Origin: Clostridia bacterium
Lineage (GTDB): Bacteria; Bacillota; Clostridia; Oscillospirales; CAG-272
NCBI GenBank assembly: GCA_017466495.1
Contig: JAFTUB010000039.1
Coordinates: 1-30,541 of the forward strand
Direction: 5' to 3'
Length of the DNA: 30,541 bases
Below, in pieces: positions 6,116-14,692 of this stretch (position 1 is its first letter; the number at the start of each line of letters is the position of its first letter). The notes under the pieces were generated by a model, which saw nothing but the letters and a program-made list of their open reading frames with translations, was not told the origin of the DNA and did not search any database. The translations under genes and the position numbers were made by a program.

Positions 6116-8107
6116 ATGCGCATCGCTTTGGCAGGCAACCCCAACTCGGGGAAAACCACCATGTACAACGCCCTCACCGGCTCCAATGAAAAGGTGGGCA
6201 ACTGGGCGGGGGTTACTGTGGATAAAAAGGAGCACCCCATCAAAAAGGCCTACAGCGGCGGCAAGGAGCTGATCGCGGTGGACCTGCCGGGTGCCTACTC
6301 CATGTCCCCCTTTACCACCGAGGAATCGGTGACCTCGTCCTATGTGAAAAACGAAAATCCCGATGTGATCATCAACATCGTGGATGCCACCAACCTCTCC
6401 CGCAGCCTGTTCTTCACGACCCAACTGCTGGAGCTGGGAATCCCCGTGGTGGTGGCGCTGAATAAGCACGACCTCAACGACAAGAAGGGAAATAAGATCG
6501 ATGCCAAGGCCCTGGCGGTCAAGCTGGGCTGTCCGGTGGTGAACACCGCCGCGACTGCTTCCCGGGGAATGAAGGAAGTGGTGGCCGCTGCCGTGGCAGC
6601 GGTGGGGAAGGCCCAGTCCGTACCCTATCGCCAGGCTGAGATCGATCTTGAGGATCGGGCTGCCGTGGAGGCCGAGGACCGCCGCCGTTTTGCATTTGTC
6701 AACGGTCTGGTGGAGGCGGTGGAGACCCGCCGGGTACGTACGAAGGATTTCAACATCGGCGACAAGATCGACGCGATACTCACCAATAAGTGGCTGGGTA
6801 TTCCGATGTTTGCCGTGGTGATGTTCCTGGTCTTCCAGATCTCCCAGGTTTGGGTGGGAACACCCCTGGCCGACCTGCTGGTAGGCTGGCTGGAGATCTT
6901 CCAGGGCTGGGTGGGTGAGCTGCTTGCCGACGCCTCTCCTCTGCTGACTGCCATCCTGGTGGACGGCATCATCGGCGGCGTGGTGGCAGTGGTGGGATTC
7001 CTGCCCCTGGTCATGGTGATGTACTTCCTCATCGCGCTCTTGGAGGACTGCGGCTACATGGCCCGGGTGGCTGTGGTGCTTGACCCCATCTTTAAGCGGG
7101 TGGGCCTGTCGGGCAAGTCGGTGATCCCCTTTGTGATGACGATGGGCTGCGCAGTACCGGGTATTATGGCTTCCCGCACCATCCGTGGTGAGCGGGAACG
7201 CCGCGCCACCGCAATGCTGGCACCCTTCATGCCCTGCGGTGCCAAGATTCCCGTAATTTCCCTCATCGCCGGTGCTTTCTTCGGCAATGCGGGCTGGGTG
7301 AGTGCCCTGATGTATCTGCTGGGCATTCTGCTCATCTTCTTCGGCGCTCTGCTGGTGAACGCCATCACCGGTTACCGTGCGCGGAAGTCCTACTTCATCA
7401 TTGAACTGCCCGAATACCGTTTTCCCTCGCTGTGGGGTGCGTTTAAATCCATGTGCAGCCGGGGGTGGGAGTACATCGTCAAGGCAGCCACTATCATTCT
7501 GCTCTGCAACATGGCAGTCCAGCTGATGCAGAGCTTCACCTGGAGCTTTGCTGTAGCCGAGGTGGCAGATGCTTCCATTCTTGCCTCCATTGCACGTCCC
7601 TTTGCTTATCTGCTGGTGCCTGTGGTGGGTGTTCTGTCCTGGCAGCTGGCGGCGGCCGCCATCACCGGCTTCATCGCCAAGGAAAATGTGGTGGGCACCC
7701 TGGCTGTCTGCTTCTCCATCGCCAACTTCTTCAATCTTGACGATCTGGCTATTCTGGAAGGGGCAGAAAACGAGGTTATGCTGGCCTTCGGGATTACCCG
7801 TGCGGCGGCCCTCGCTTATCTGATGTTCAACCTCTACTCCCCTCCTTGCTTTGCCGCCATCGGCGCCATGAACGCCGAGATGAAGAGCGGCAAGTGGCTG
7901 TGGGCCGGCATCGGCCTCCAGCTGGCGGTGGGCTACACCGTGGCGTACACCGTTTACACCTTTGGTACCCTGATCGCGGGTGAGACCCTTGCCATCGGCC
8001 CCGCGCTGGCGGGCCTGGCGGCTGTCCTGGCCATGGCGGCCTGGGTGGCGGCCATGATCGTTCATTCTCACAAAAAGGTGACCGCAGAGGCTGCGGCAAA
8101 GAAATAA
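6116..8107 (+). CDS. feoB: Ferrous iron transporter B (GTP-gated membrane protein)
   Basis: A 663-residue FeoB. The N-terminal G domain shows G1 GNPNSGKT (7-14), the switch GVTVDKKE, G3 DLPG (56-59) and G4 NKHD (116-119). A helical spacer leads into IDAILTNKWLGIP before the membrane. The transport part has two Gate-type repeats, with GFLPLVMVMYFLIALLEDCG and the conserved MTMGCAVPGI and MPCGAKIPV segments whose cysteines lie in the proposed Fe(II) path. The end is a last membrane helix and a short basic tail. Length is below that of E. coli FeoB (773) but normal for Firmicutes. The start follows GGAGGAAA about eight bases upstream. It is regulated by iron through the repeated operators. Confidence 0.97.
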   Translation: MRIALAGNPNSGKTTMYNALTGSNEKVGNWAGVTVDKKEHPIKKAYSGGKELIAVDLPGAYSMSPFTTEESVTSSYVKNENPDVIINIVDATNLSRSLFFTTQLLELGIPVVVALNKHDLNDKKGNKIDAKALAVKLGCPVVNTAATASRGMKEVVAAAVAAVGKAQSVPYRQAEIDLEDRAAVEAEDRRRFAFVNGLVEAVETRRVRTKDFNIGDKIDAILTNKWLGIPMFAVVMFLVFQISQVWVGTPLADLLVGWLEIFQGWVGELLADASPLLTAILVDGIIGGVVAVVGFLPLVMVMYFLIALLEDCGYMARVAVVLDPIFKRVGLSGKSVIPFVMTMGCAVPGIMASRTIRGERERRATAMLAPFMPCGAKIPVISLIAGAFFGNAGWVSALMYLLGILLIFFGALLVNAITGYRARKSYFIIELPEYRFPSLWGAFKSMCSRGWEYIVKAATIILLCNMAVQLMQSFTWSFAVAEVADASILASIARPFAYLLVPVVGVLSWQLAAAAITGFIAKENVVGTLAVCFSIANFFNLDDLAILEGAENEVMLAFGITRAAALAYLMFNLYSPPCFAAIGAMNAEMKSGKWLWAGIGLQLAVGYTVAYTVYTFGTLIAGETLAIGPALAGLAAVLAMAAWVAAMIVHSHKKVTAEAAAKK

Positions 8108-8110
8108 GCT

Positions 8111-8284
8111 ATGGTAGATATTATTCTCATTGTTTTGCTGGTGGGCATTGCCGCGGGTGTGATCTTCTATCTCATCCGGGAAAAGAAGCGTGGGGCCGTC
8201 TGTGTGGGCTGTCCCCACGCCAAGCAGTGCGCCAAGGCGAAATCCGGAGGCTGCAGCTGCGGCTCCGGCACCGGGGAAAAATAA
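8111..8284 (+). CDS. FeoB-associated Cys-rich membrane peptide
   Basis: A 57-residue protein starting three bases after the feoB stop. One membrane helix covers about residues 3-22 (IILIVLLVGIAAGVIFYLI). A cytoplasmic tail follows with basic residues and five cysteines (C31, C34, C40, C48, C50) in the pattern CxxC-x5-C-x7-CxC. This matches the FeoB-associated Cys-rich family (PF12669 type) found after feoB in Firmicutes. It may fill the role of FeoC or bind Fe(II) or an Fe-S cluster; this is not established. Confidence 0.85.
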   Translation: MVDIILIVLLVGIAAGVIFYLIREKKRGAVCVGCPHAKQCAKAKSGGCSCGSGTGEK

Positions 8285-8305
8285 TCGCGGGGGAGATTCT
8301 CCGCA

Positions 8306-8347
8306 GGCAGAGATGCGCCGAGATTTCGGGGCATCTCTGCCTTTTTT
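8306..8347 (+). terminator. Terminator of the feo operon
   Basis: An 11-base perfect stem (8306-8316 with 8331-8341) with a 14-base loop and T6 at 8342-8347, 21 bases after the last stop codon. Confidence 0.88.
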
Positions 8348-8357
8348 CTTGCGGGAA

Positions 8358-8386
8358 TTGACATTTTTTTGGTTATATGGTACAAT
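8358..8386 (+). promoter_or_regulatory. Sigma-A promoter of the VTC-DUF4956-CotH operon
   Basis: A perfect TTGACA at 8358-8363 and TACAAT at 8381-8386, spacer 17. Transcription would start near 8393, which rules out an ATG at 8369 as the start of the next gene. Confidence 0.88.
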
Positions 8387-8416
8387 AAAGAAAATCCAAA
8401 TAAAGGAGGGAGACGC

Positions 8417-9172
8417 TTGCTGCGAAATGAGATCAAATATTTGCTCACCTATGAGGAATATCTGATCCTGTCCGGGCGCATCCGTGCAGTTTTGCCCATG
8501 GATAAGCACGCCCCCGATGCGTCGGGCTATACCATCAGCAGTCTGTATCTGGACGACCGCTATCGGTCCTCCTATATGGAAAAGCTGGCGGGAACGGCCA
8601 ACCGAAAAAAATATCGGCTCAGAGTCTACAATTCAAGCGATGCCGTGATTTCGTTTGAATGTAAGGAGAAGCGGAAAAATAAAATCTTGAAGGAATCCTT
8701 CCGTGTGGACCGTGCCCTGTGCGACGGGGTCGCCCGGGGCGATTTCAGCCTGCTGGCGAATTATGATGTGCCCATGGCGAAGGAGATCTACACCCTCCAC
8801 CGGGAGCGGGGACTGATGCCCCGGGTGATCGTCACCTACCGCCGGGAGGCCTTCTGCCATCCCCTGTCCAACACCCGCATCACCTTTGACTGCGAGCTGC
8901 GGGCAACGGTGAACAGCTACGATCTCTTTGACCGGAATCAGGTCACCCAGTTCATTTACCCGCAGAATTCGGTGATCCTTGAGGTGAAGTACGACGAGTA
9001 TCTGCCTGCCCACATCGGCAGCCTGCTTGCCTTCCGCCACTGTCCCATTGCCGCATCCAAGTTTACCCTCTGCTGCGATGCCATGAGCGTCGCATCGGTG
9101 TATCGGGTTACTCCAAATCAAATCATTCAATCAGGAGACGGAATTCATGAAATCTCTCATCAACGCCTTTAA
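8417..9172 (+). CDS. VTC-domain polyphosphate polymerase-like protein
   Basis: A 251-residue VTC-domain protein (PF09359 type, CYTH-like tunnel fold). Yeast Vtc4 makes polyphosphate from ATP in such a tunnel. The tunnel motifs are seen: RNEIKYLL (3-10), SSLYLDD (41-47), RKKYRLRVY (63-71), SFECKEKRKNK (79-89), and a late VILEVKYDEYLP. The start is TTG 8417, placed by AAAGGAGGG at 8402-8410 and by the promoter that overlaps an in-frame ATG at 8369. It overlaps the next gene by 26 bases and forms an operon with DUF4956 and CotH genes, a recurrent bacterial neighbourhood. Unlike yeast VTC no membrane domain is fused; the neighbour may supply it. Polymer synthesis by the bacterial family is not firmly shown. 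Confidence 0.85.
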   Translation: MLRNEIKYLLTYEEYLILSGRIRAVLPMDKHAPDASGYTISSLYLDDRYRSSYMEKLAGTANRKKYRLRVYNSSDAVISFECKEKRKNKILKESFRVDRALCDGVARGDFSLLANYDVPMAKEIYTLHRERGLMPRVIVTYRREAFCHPLSNTRITFDCELRATVNSYDLFDRNQVTQFIYPQNSVILEVKYDEYLPAHIGSLLAFRHCPIAASKFTLCCDAMSVASVYRVTPNQIIQSGDGIHEISHQRL

Positions 9173-9812
9173 GGAAAGCCTGGCCCAGTCGGGGCTTCTG
9201 CTGGATCTTACCCCTGAACATATTTTTATCTGTGTTTCCATTGCGCTGGTCTGCAGCCTCTTGATCTATGCGGTCTACCGCCTGTTCTACCGCGGCAGCT
9301 GCTACAGCGAAAACTTCAATCTGCTGCTGATCATGACCACCCTGGTCACTACCTTCATTATCATGACCATCTCGGCCAACATCGTACTGTCTCTCGGTAT
9401 GGTGGGCTCCCTGAGTATCATCCGTTTCCGCTCCGCCGTCAAGGATCCCCTGGACGTGGGCTTCCTGTTCTGGGCGGTGGCGGTGGGCATTACCTGCGGC
9501 GCGGGGCTTTATCAGGTGGCGCTGCTCTGTACCTTCTTCATCGCCGTGGTCTATGTGCTGGCCATGCTGCTCCGCTTTGGCGTGAAGCGGTACCTGGTGG
9601 TGATCAAGTATGAAACCTCCGCCAAGGACGGCGTAATGCAGGCCCTTTCGGGGGTGCATTATTCCCTCAAGAACAGCATCGCTTCCCGATCCGGGAACGA
9701 ACTGACCCTGCAGGTCCGCAGCAAAAAGAAGTCCGCGGCGCTGGCGGAAACCCTCATGGCCATGCCCGGGGTTGAGTCGGTCATGTTCGTGGAATACACC
9801 GGCGACAATTAA
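9147..9812 (+). CDS. DUF4956 membrane protein
   Basis: A 221-residue integral membrane protein with about four membrane helices (about 25-45, 57-80, 105-125, 127-147) and a cytoplasmic C-terminal domain of about 70 residues ending VMFVEYTGDN. The DUF4956 signature is seen in the second and third helices and the loop between them: SLGMVGSLSIIRFRSAVKDP with FLFWAVAVGI. The basic RFRSAVK loop could contact a phosphorylated polymer or nucleotide. The start follows AGGAG; the gene begins inside the end of the VTC gene, so their translation is coupled. Molecular function is not known. The constant pairing with VTC suggests a membrane partner, for example an anchor or channel. Confidence 0.85.
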   Translation: MKSLINAFKESLAQSGLLLDLTPEHIFICVSIALVCSLLIYAVYRLFYRGSCYSENFNLLLIMTTLVTTFIIMTISANIVLSLGMVGSLSIIRFRSAVKDPLDVGFLFWAVAVGITCGAGLYQVALLCTFFIAVVYVLAMLLRFGVKRYLVVIKYETSAKDGVMQALSGVHYSLKNSIASRSGNELTLQVRSKKKSAALAETLMAMPGVESVMFVEYTGDN

Positions 9813-9818
9813 CGGCCT

Positions 9819-12188
9819 ATGCAGAAGAAAAAAATATGGCACCTGCTGCTGTTTGAGCTTCTTCTCCTGGGCATTTGCCTGCTGACGCTGGCCGCTTTCC
9901 GCACTGCCGCGCTGATGCGGGAGGAAGAGGAAATTCTTGTGCCGGAGGAGAGTGCCGTCAGCGAGGTTGCTTTTACCACGGCGCCGGGGTTCTATGAGGA
10001 GGAGACTGCCGTTTTCCTGTCGGTTCCCGAGGGATGCACGGTGTTCTATACCTTCACCGGCGAGGATCCCGTGTTGGCCATGTCCCCCGCGAAGATGCAC
10101 CGCTATTCCCCTGACACGGGCATTGTGCTGGAGGCAAAGGAAGGGAAGCTCAGCTATTACAGCCTGACCGTCCGTCCCTATTATGCCGACGGAAGCTGGG
10201 GAGACAGCATCCGCAGCACCTATGTGGTGGGCGAGGGAGCAGGCGAACGGTTCAATACCCTGGCGGTTTTCATCACCTGCGACCCCGATAAGCTCTTCGG
10301 CTATGAGGAAGGGATTTTGGTGCAGGGCAAGACCCGCGCCGATTGGCTTGCCGCCAATCCCGGCGAGAAGCCCATCGCCATCTCCCCGGCAGGCTATAAT
10401 CTGCGGGGATGGGCGTCAGAGCGAGAGGTCAATGTGGAGTTCTTTGATCCCGCGGGCAATCAGCTCATCAACCAGTCGGTGGGCGTACGTCCTGCCGGAG
10501 CATATTCCCGTGCGGCCAAACTGAAATCCCTGAAGCTCTATGCACGCAAGGACTATGAAGAAGTCAACTTCAGGTTTGACTATCCCCTCTACGGTGAGAT
10601 TTACACCGAGGACGGCAGCGGACGGCTCCGCCTGGACTACAAGCGGGTTCTCCTGCGCAGTACGGCCAGCGACCTCTCGGGCGGCGCACAGCTCAGAGAT
10701 GAGCTCAAGCACAGGGCGGCAGCTCTCAGCGGGTTCCCCTGTACCCAGACTGTAGTGCCCTGCTCGGTGTACATCAACGGGGAATACTACGGCTGTATGT
10801 GGATGCACGACGTGATCTGCGATGACTTCTTCGAGGAGAACTACGGCTACTATCCCGGCGTGATGGGCGTGGTGTCCGGCCCCGAGATGGATAAGCCCGA
10901 CAAGCGCTACGAGATCGACTCCATGGAAGAAGACCAGTATATGTACGACGACTACAACGCCATGTACAATAAGTACAAGGTCGCCGATATGCGGGACGAT
11001 GCCGTCTACGCCGAGTTCTGCCAGGTTGTGGACGTGGAGAACTACCTCTTCTACTACGCCATCAACACCTACATCAACAACATGGACTGGCCCTATAATA
11101 ACCATAAGGCCTACCGCTACTATGCCGCGGTGGGCGAGGAATATCAGCCCGGCACCGTCTTCGACGGCCGCTGGCGCTTCCTTTTGCACGATATGGATTC
11201 CCGGGAGTCGGCCGGCAGCCAGCTGCTGCCCAATTATCTTCTCAGCAAGACCGAGCGTCGCCGCAGTGAGCTCTTCCAGGCCCTGATGAAGCGGGATGAG
11301 TGCAAGGAGATGTATGTTTCCTATTGCCTCGAGGTCATGAACGGGGCCTTCTCCACCGAGAATTATATTGCCCTGGCCGATTCCATGCACCAGGAGCGCC
11401 TGGCTGAGGCCACCCTGTACACCACCACCAGCAAGTACCGGGTGAACAATATGAAGAACATTGAGGAACAGATGGGGCTGATCCACAAGTTCGCTGAGGA
11501 CCGTCCGGGGACCATGATCACCGACCTGAAGAAGGCCTTCCGTTTCAGCGGCAAAACCTTCAAGGTTCATGTGAGGGATCCTGAGAACGGATACGTCACC
11601 CAGGGGATGTGGGAGATCGATGAAGATTTCTCCGGCACCTACATCACCGAGTACGGTGTCACCTTCCGGGCGCACCCGGTGGTGGGCTATGCCTTCTCCC
11701 ATTGGACGGTGAACGGCGATCCGGTTTACACTGACGACCTTACCGTCAGCGTTGATGATGCCATCAGCGGCTCGGTGACGATACGTGCGATCTTCGTTCG
11801 CCCCGAGGAAGAGAATCGCCGTCTGGTGATCAGCGCTTACTCCACGGTGGGGAATGAGGACTACCTGATCCTGCACAACCCCTACGATGAGCCCATTACC
11901 ACTGCAGGCTACCAGCTCAGCGACAACCCCAACAAGCTGGGCAAATACACCCTTCCCCCCATGATTGTGGCACCGGGAGAGTCGGTGACGGTGTACTGTG
12001 ACACCTATTCGGGGAAGGAAATGCTGCATCAGATGTGCTTACCCTTCGGGTTCAAATACGGAGAAAGCGTGTATTTCTCCTATCGCTATGAGATTCTGGA
12101 GGCTCTGACTTTCATCGATCTCCACGACGGCTATCGCGCCGAGCGGAATATGCGGGACGGGAAGTATTACGAAGTAAAAGCAAAATAA
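9819..12188 (+). CDS. Exported CotH-kinase-family protein with chitobiase-like and lamin-tail domains
   Basis: A 789-residue protein with an N-terminal signal or anchor helix (about 7-32). Residues about 52-135 look like a CHB_HEX/Fn3-like domain (FYEEETAVFLSVPEG, VFYTFTGEDPV). A CotH kinase-like domain follows (about 145-500), with NNMDWPYNN (420-428) and the acidic LLHDMDSRES (456-463), matching the Asn/Asp metal and catalytic sites of CotH. About 575-655 is a repeat-type beta domain (FSHWTVNG). About 670-770 is a lamin-tail domain (DYLILHNPYDEP, ITTAGYQLSDNPN). Spore CotH phosphorylates coat proteins; non-spore homologues are common but poorly understood. It starts six bases after DUF4956 with no strong ribosome site, so it probably depends on coupling. 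Confidence 0.9.
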   Translation: MQKKKIWHLLLFELLLLGICLLTLAAFRTAALMREEEEILVPEESAVSEVAFTTAPGFYEEETAVFLSVPEGCTVFYTFTGEDPVLAMSPAKMHRYSPDTGIVLEAKEGKLSYYSLTVRPYYADGSWGDSIRSTYVVGEGAGERFNTLAVFITCDPDKLFGYEEGILVQGKTRADWLAANPGEKPIAISPAGYNLRGWASEREVNVEFFDPAGNQLINQSVGVRPAGAYSRAAKLKSLKLYARKDYEEVNFRFDYPLYGEIYTEDGSGRLRLDYKRVLLRSTASDLSGGAQLRDELKHRAAALSGFPCTQTVVPCSVYINGEYYGCMWMHDVICDDFFEENYGYYPGVMGVVSGPEMDKPDKRYEIDSMEEDQYMYDDYNAMYNKYKVADMRDDAVYAEFCQVVDVENYLFYYAINTYINNMDWPYNNHKAYRYYAAVGEEYQPGTVFDGRWRFLLHDMDSRESAGSQLLPNYLLSKTERRRSELFQALMKRDECKEMYVSYCLEVMNGAFSTENYIALADSMHQERLAEATLYTTTSKYRVNNMKNIEEQMGLIHKFAEDRPGTMITDLKKAFRFSGKTFKVHVRDPENGYVTQGMWEIDEDFSGTYITEYGVTFRAHPVVGYAFSHWTVNGDPVYTDDLTVSVDDAISGSVTIRAIFVRPEEENRRLVISAYSTVGNEDYLILHNPYDEPITTAGYQLSDNPNKLGKYTLPPMIVAPGESVTVYCDTYSGKEMLHQMCLPFGFKYGESVYFSYRYEILEALTFIDLHDGYRAERNMRDGKYYEVKAK

Positions 12189-12201
12189 TGCGGGATGCCC
12201 G

Positions 12202-12247
12202 AAAAAGGAGCGACCGTGCAGCTGCAGAGCTGCGCGGTCGCTTCTTC
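12202..12247. terminator. Bidirectional terminator between convergent operons
   Basis: A long hairpin with a 15-base stem containing one G-U type pair (12209-12223 with 12228-12242). On the minus strand it is followed by CCTTTTT (T run at 12206-12202), a good terminator for the ABC island. On the plus strand the T tract (TTCTTC) is weaker. Confidence 0.7.
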
Positions 12248-12291
12248 GATTGGAAATGCACTTTGGCTTGATGTGCCCCGGCGGTCAGGAG

Positions 12292-13152
12292 TTACCGGTT
12301 AAAATAATACAAATACAGATCCTCCATGTTCGGATGCTCGGGCGTTGCTTTTTCATGCGGTTTCTCTTTTGAGAGCAAGCGGAGTACGCTGTTTGTTCCG
12401 TCATGCATCGTGTTGCTGCAAGGATACTTTTCGGCAAACCCTCTTTCCTTTTCGCAAGGGAGAGAAACCGTCCAAACCATTCCGTCAAGTACGTGGAGAA
12501 GATCGTGAGGCTTCTGAACGGTAAGGATATGCCCCTTTTTCAGCAGAATCATTTCGTTTGCAACCGCTTCAAGATCAGAAACGATGTGCGTGGATAACAA
12601 TACCGTCTTTTGTCTTGATAGATTGCTGATAATACCGCGGAATCGGATGCGCTCCTCCGGGTCAAGTCCTGCGGTTGGTTCGTCGAGTACCAGGATATCG
12701 GGATCACCAAGAAGCGCCTGTGCAATGCCTACCCGCTGACGCTGACCACCGGAGAGCCCTTTCATTTTCTGCCCCCGCTTCTCATGCAGCCCCACCATTT
12801 CCAGCAAATCACCCGTTTGCTTTTTTGCTTCAAACCTGGTAAGCCCTTTCAGCCTTGCAATATACAAAAGATACTGTTCTGCGGTGTAGTTTGGATAAAA
12901 TCCGAAATCCTGCGGAAGATAGCCAAGTCTGCGGCGAAAGTCTGCACCGAGCACCGCGATATCCTTACCGTCAAGCAAGACTCTGCCCGTGGACGGTTTC
13001 AAAAGATCGGTCATAATCCGCATCAGAGTGGTTTTGCCCGCACCGTTCGGTCCCAACAATCCGTACACACCGTTTTCAAGCGAAAGATTGATCCCCGATA
13101 AAGCGGGAAAATCTCCGTAAAGTTTACTGATATTTTCAAACACAAGTTTCAT
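12292..13152 (-). CDS. ABC transporter ATP-binding protein (island gene 5)
   Basis: A 286-residue ABC ATPase. Walker A is GPNGAGKTT (34-42), the Q-loop region YLPQDFGFYPNYTAEQYL, the signature LSGGQRQR, Walker B ILVLDEPTAGLD, and the switch His in LLSTHIVSDLEA. The C-terminal 70 residues form the accessory region common in BcrA/CcmA-type exporters. The start is ATG 13152, overlapping the TGA of the preceding permease as ATGA and preceded by AAAGGAA; an upstream extension of the frame would lie inside the permease gene. It energises the two upstream permeases. The substrate is probably a peptide antibiotic or lipid, by analogy with such exporters only. Confidence 0.93.
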   Translation of the reverse strand: MKLVFENISKLYGDFPALSGINLSLENGVYGLLGPNGAGKTTLMRIMTDLLKPSTGRVLLDGKDIAVLGADFRRRLGYLPQDFGFYPNYTAEQYLLYIARLKGLTRFEAKKQTGDLLEMVGLHEKRGQKMKGLSGGQRQRVGIAQALLGDPDILVLDEPTAGLDPEERIRFRGIISNLSRQKTVLLSTHIVSDLEAVANEMILLKKGHILTVQKPHDLLHVLDGMVWTVSLPCEKERGFAEKYPCSNTMHDGTNSVLRLLSKEKPHEKATPEHPNMEDLYLYYFNR

Positions 13153-13868
13153 AACAATTTGCGTTCCTTTCTCCTGTAAATAGACAAAATAAATACTCCG
13201 ACAATCATGACCGGATACCATATACCCCAAAATGCGGGTAACGAATAAACCCATCGGCCTCTTAAAAGTTCCGTGAAAAATCCGTATCGAATAAACCAAA
13301 ACAGATCAAATTCTTCGATTATTCCGATATTGATAAAATAACTGATACCCAATGGAAGACCACATATACACATAGAGGCAGGATGATTTGAAATAGCGTC
13401 ACATACAAACGCTGATACAAGAAAGTAACCGACAGCCCCTACAATAACAACAATTGTATGCGAAGCAAATCCATATAACCAATCCGTCGGTGTAATAGAA
13501 CTGCGGCCGATCGTCAGCGTAATACCAATATTCGCTATGGTTAAGATTACCACGCCGAGAATAGCCATAAGGCATCCTGCAGCCAGACGTTCAAAGTACA
13601 GTTTCTTTCGTCCATACGCTGTACTTGCAATGACTGAATATGTGTTGTTTTCATAATCCACAGAAAATCGGTGAATGAGGACAAGCAGTATCAAAAAGGC
13701 AACTGTAATTGAGCCAAGTCTGCTCCAATATTCATCCGATAATGTCCAGTAGCTATTCAAACGATGTTTGAAATCCAGATATGCAAAGACTGTCCTTGCA
13801 CCGATCCCGGCAATCAGTACCAACCAATACAATGGGGTACGCAATATATGTTTTATTTCGGCTCTCAT
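13149..13868 (-). CDS. ABC-2-type permease, island gene 4
   Basis: A 239-residue polytopic membrane protein with about six hydrophobic helices and a short basic end (YRRKERKLL). It begins MRAEIKHILRTPLYWLV, the short amphipathic start followed by a first helix usual in ABC-2 permeases, then has a loop FSVDYENNTYSVIASTAYGRKKLYFERLAAG that resembles the coupling segment of this class. The start ATG 13868 overlaps the stop of the preceding gene (ATGA). GC content is lower than in the flanking chromosome. It probably forms a heterodimer with the upstream permease. No substrate-specific motif is visible. Confidence 0.8.
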   Translation of the reverse strand: MRAEIKHILRTPLYWLVLIAGIGARTVFAYLDFKHRLNSYWTLSDEYWSRLGSITVAFLILLVLIHRFSVDYENNTYSVIASTAYGRKKLYFERLAAGCLMAILGVVILTIANIGITLTIGRSSITPTDWLYGFASHTIVVIVGAVGYFLVSAFVCDAISNHPASMCICGLPLGISYFINIGIIEEFDLFWFIRYGFFTELLRGRWVYSLPAFWGIWYPVMIVGVFILSIYRRKERKLL

Positions 13869-14692
13869 TTTCGGTCCTTCTTTCGCCACAGCTGCCACAG
13901 AAGAACACCTTCTGCTAAAACAATACCGATCACCAACAGAACCGTTTTCCACGCACTACTCCATTCGCCTACCCAATTCAGAACTGGGAACCGGGAATAG
14001 GACTCCTGCAGCATAAATCCGGCGAAACTGAACCGCCATACAGTATCCGCAATATCAATGGCGATTCCTCGCAGAAAGCCTGAACCCACAAGATAATAAG
14101 TCAGCAATGCGAGATATGTTCCTCCGCTGATACAGATGGTAAGTGCTGTACGTTTTGTAAGTGTTGCCACGAGCATAACAAAGCCTGCAAAATACAATAC
14201 ACCAAGGAACAAAAACAGATACTGAACGATACTGTATACGAGATTGGAAACTGCGGGCACCCCATTCGTGAAGTAACGGCAATACTCGATATCAGAAAAA
14301 GCATTTTCAAAACCGAAGATCGAACCGTGAATCACAATGCTGACAGTACCAATGATGATAACAACAGCAGCACAGTACAGCACCGCAAATCCTATTTTCG
14401 ATAAAAAGGAAATGCGTCTGCCGTTTGTTGCGGTATACAAAATAGCATCCGTCTTTCTTTCATGTTCATAACACATGAGCCTTGATATGCCGATTGCAAC
14501 AAGAAATGCAGACAGTGTCGCACCGTACGTATAGATGTTTTGAAAAATGTTGTTCCATTGTTCGGCAACGTCCGGGATGGTATATACGGTGTTTTTTACC
14601 GAAATAATTAAAAATCCAACGGCAAGTATATACCCAACCCAGGTTTCGCGGAACGAAAGATGTTTTTTCGCTTCACATAAAATTGATCGCAT
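13865..14692 (-). CDS. ABC-2-type permease, island gene 3
   Basis: A 275-residue membrane protein with about six helices, beginning MRSILCEAKKHLSFRETWVG. The coupling-type loop CYEHERKTDAILYTATNGRR is similar in design to that of the next gene (ENNTYSVIASTAYGRKK), so the two are probably related permease halves. The start ATG 14692 has GGAGG eight bases upstream; an earlier in-frame ATG (14740) would lie within the preceding gene and lacks this site. It overlaps gene 2 by 20 bases and gene 4 by four. Confidence 0.8.
   Translation of the reverse strand: MRSILCEAKKHLSFRETWVGYILAVGFLIISVKNTVYTIPDVAEQWNNIFQNIYTYGATLSAFLVAIGISRLMCYEHERKTDAILYTATNGRRISFLSKIGFAVLYCAAVVIIIGTVSIVIHGSIFGFENAFSDIEYCRYFTNGVPAVSNLVYSIVQYLFLFLGVLYFAGFVMLVATLTKRTALTICISGGTYLALLTYYLVGSGFLRGIAIDIADTVWRFSFAGFMLQESYSRFPVLNWVGEWSSAWKTVLLVIGIVLAEGVLLWQLWRKKDRK

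Noticed and set aside
8369..8416. ATG 8369 as start of the VTC gene
   Set aside because: It lies inside the promoter spacer, upstream of the expected transcription start; the AAAGGAGGG site at 8402-8410 points to TTG 8417.
6095..8509. An 804-codon open frame on the minus strand over feoB
   Set aside because: It is a shadow of a GC-rich gene: composition rich in His, Gly and Gln with no domain, no ribosome site, and opposite to a certain feoB. The same holds for long antisense frames at 1953-2891, 3191-4801, 9123-10100, 10416-12029 and 27029-27703 (minus) and 15928-16767, 16946-17758, 17866-18630, 18573-19916, 20418-21368, 21811-23109, 23585-24958 and 24856-26019 (plus).
13153..13299. An N-terminal extension of the island ABC ATPase
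   Set aside because: The extra residues would be translated from inside the preceding permease gene, while MKLVFEN at 13152 has a ribosome site and the usual ABC start.
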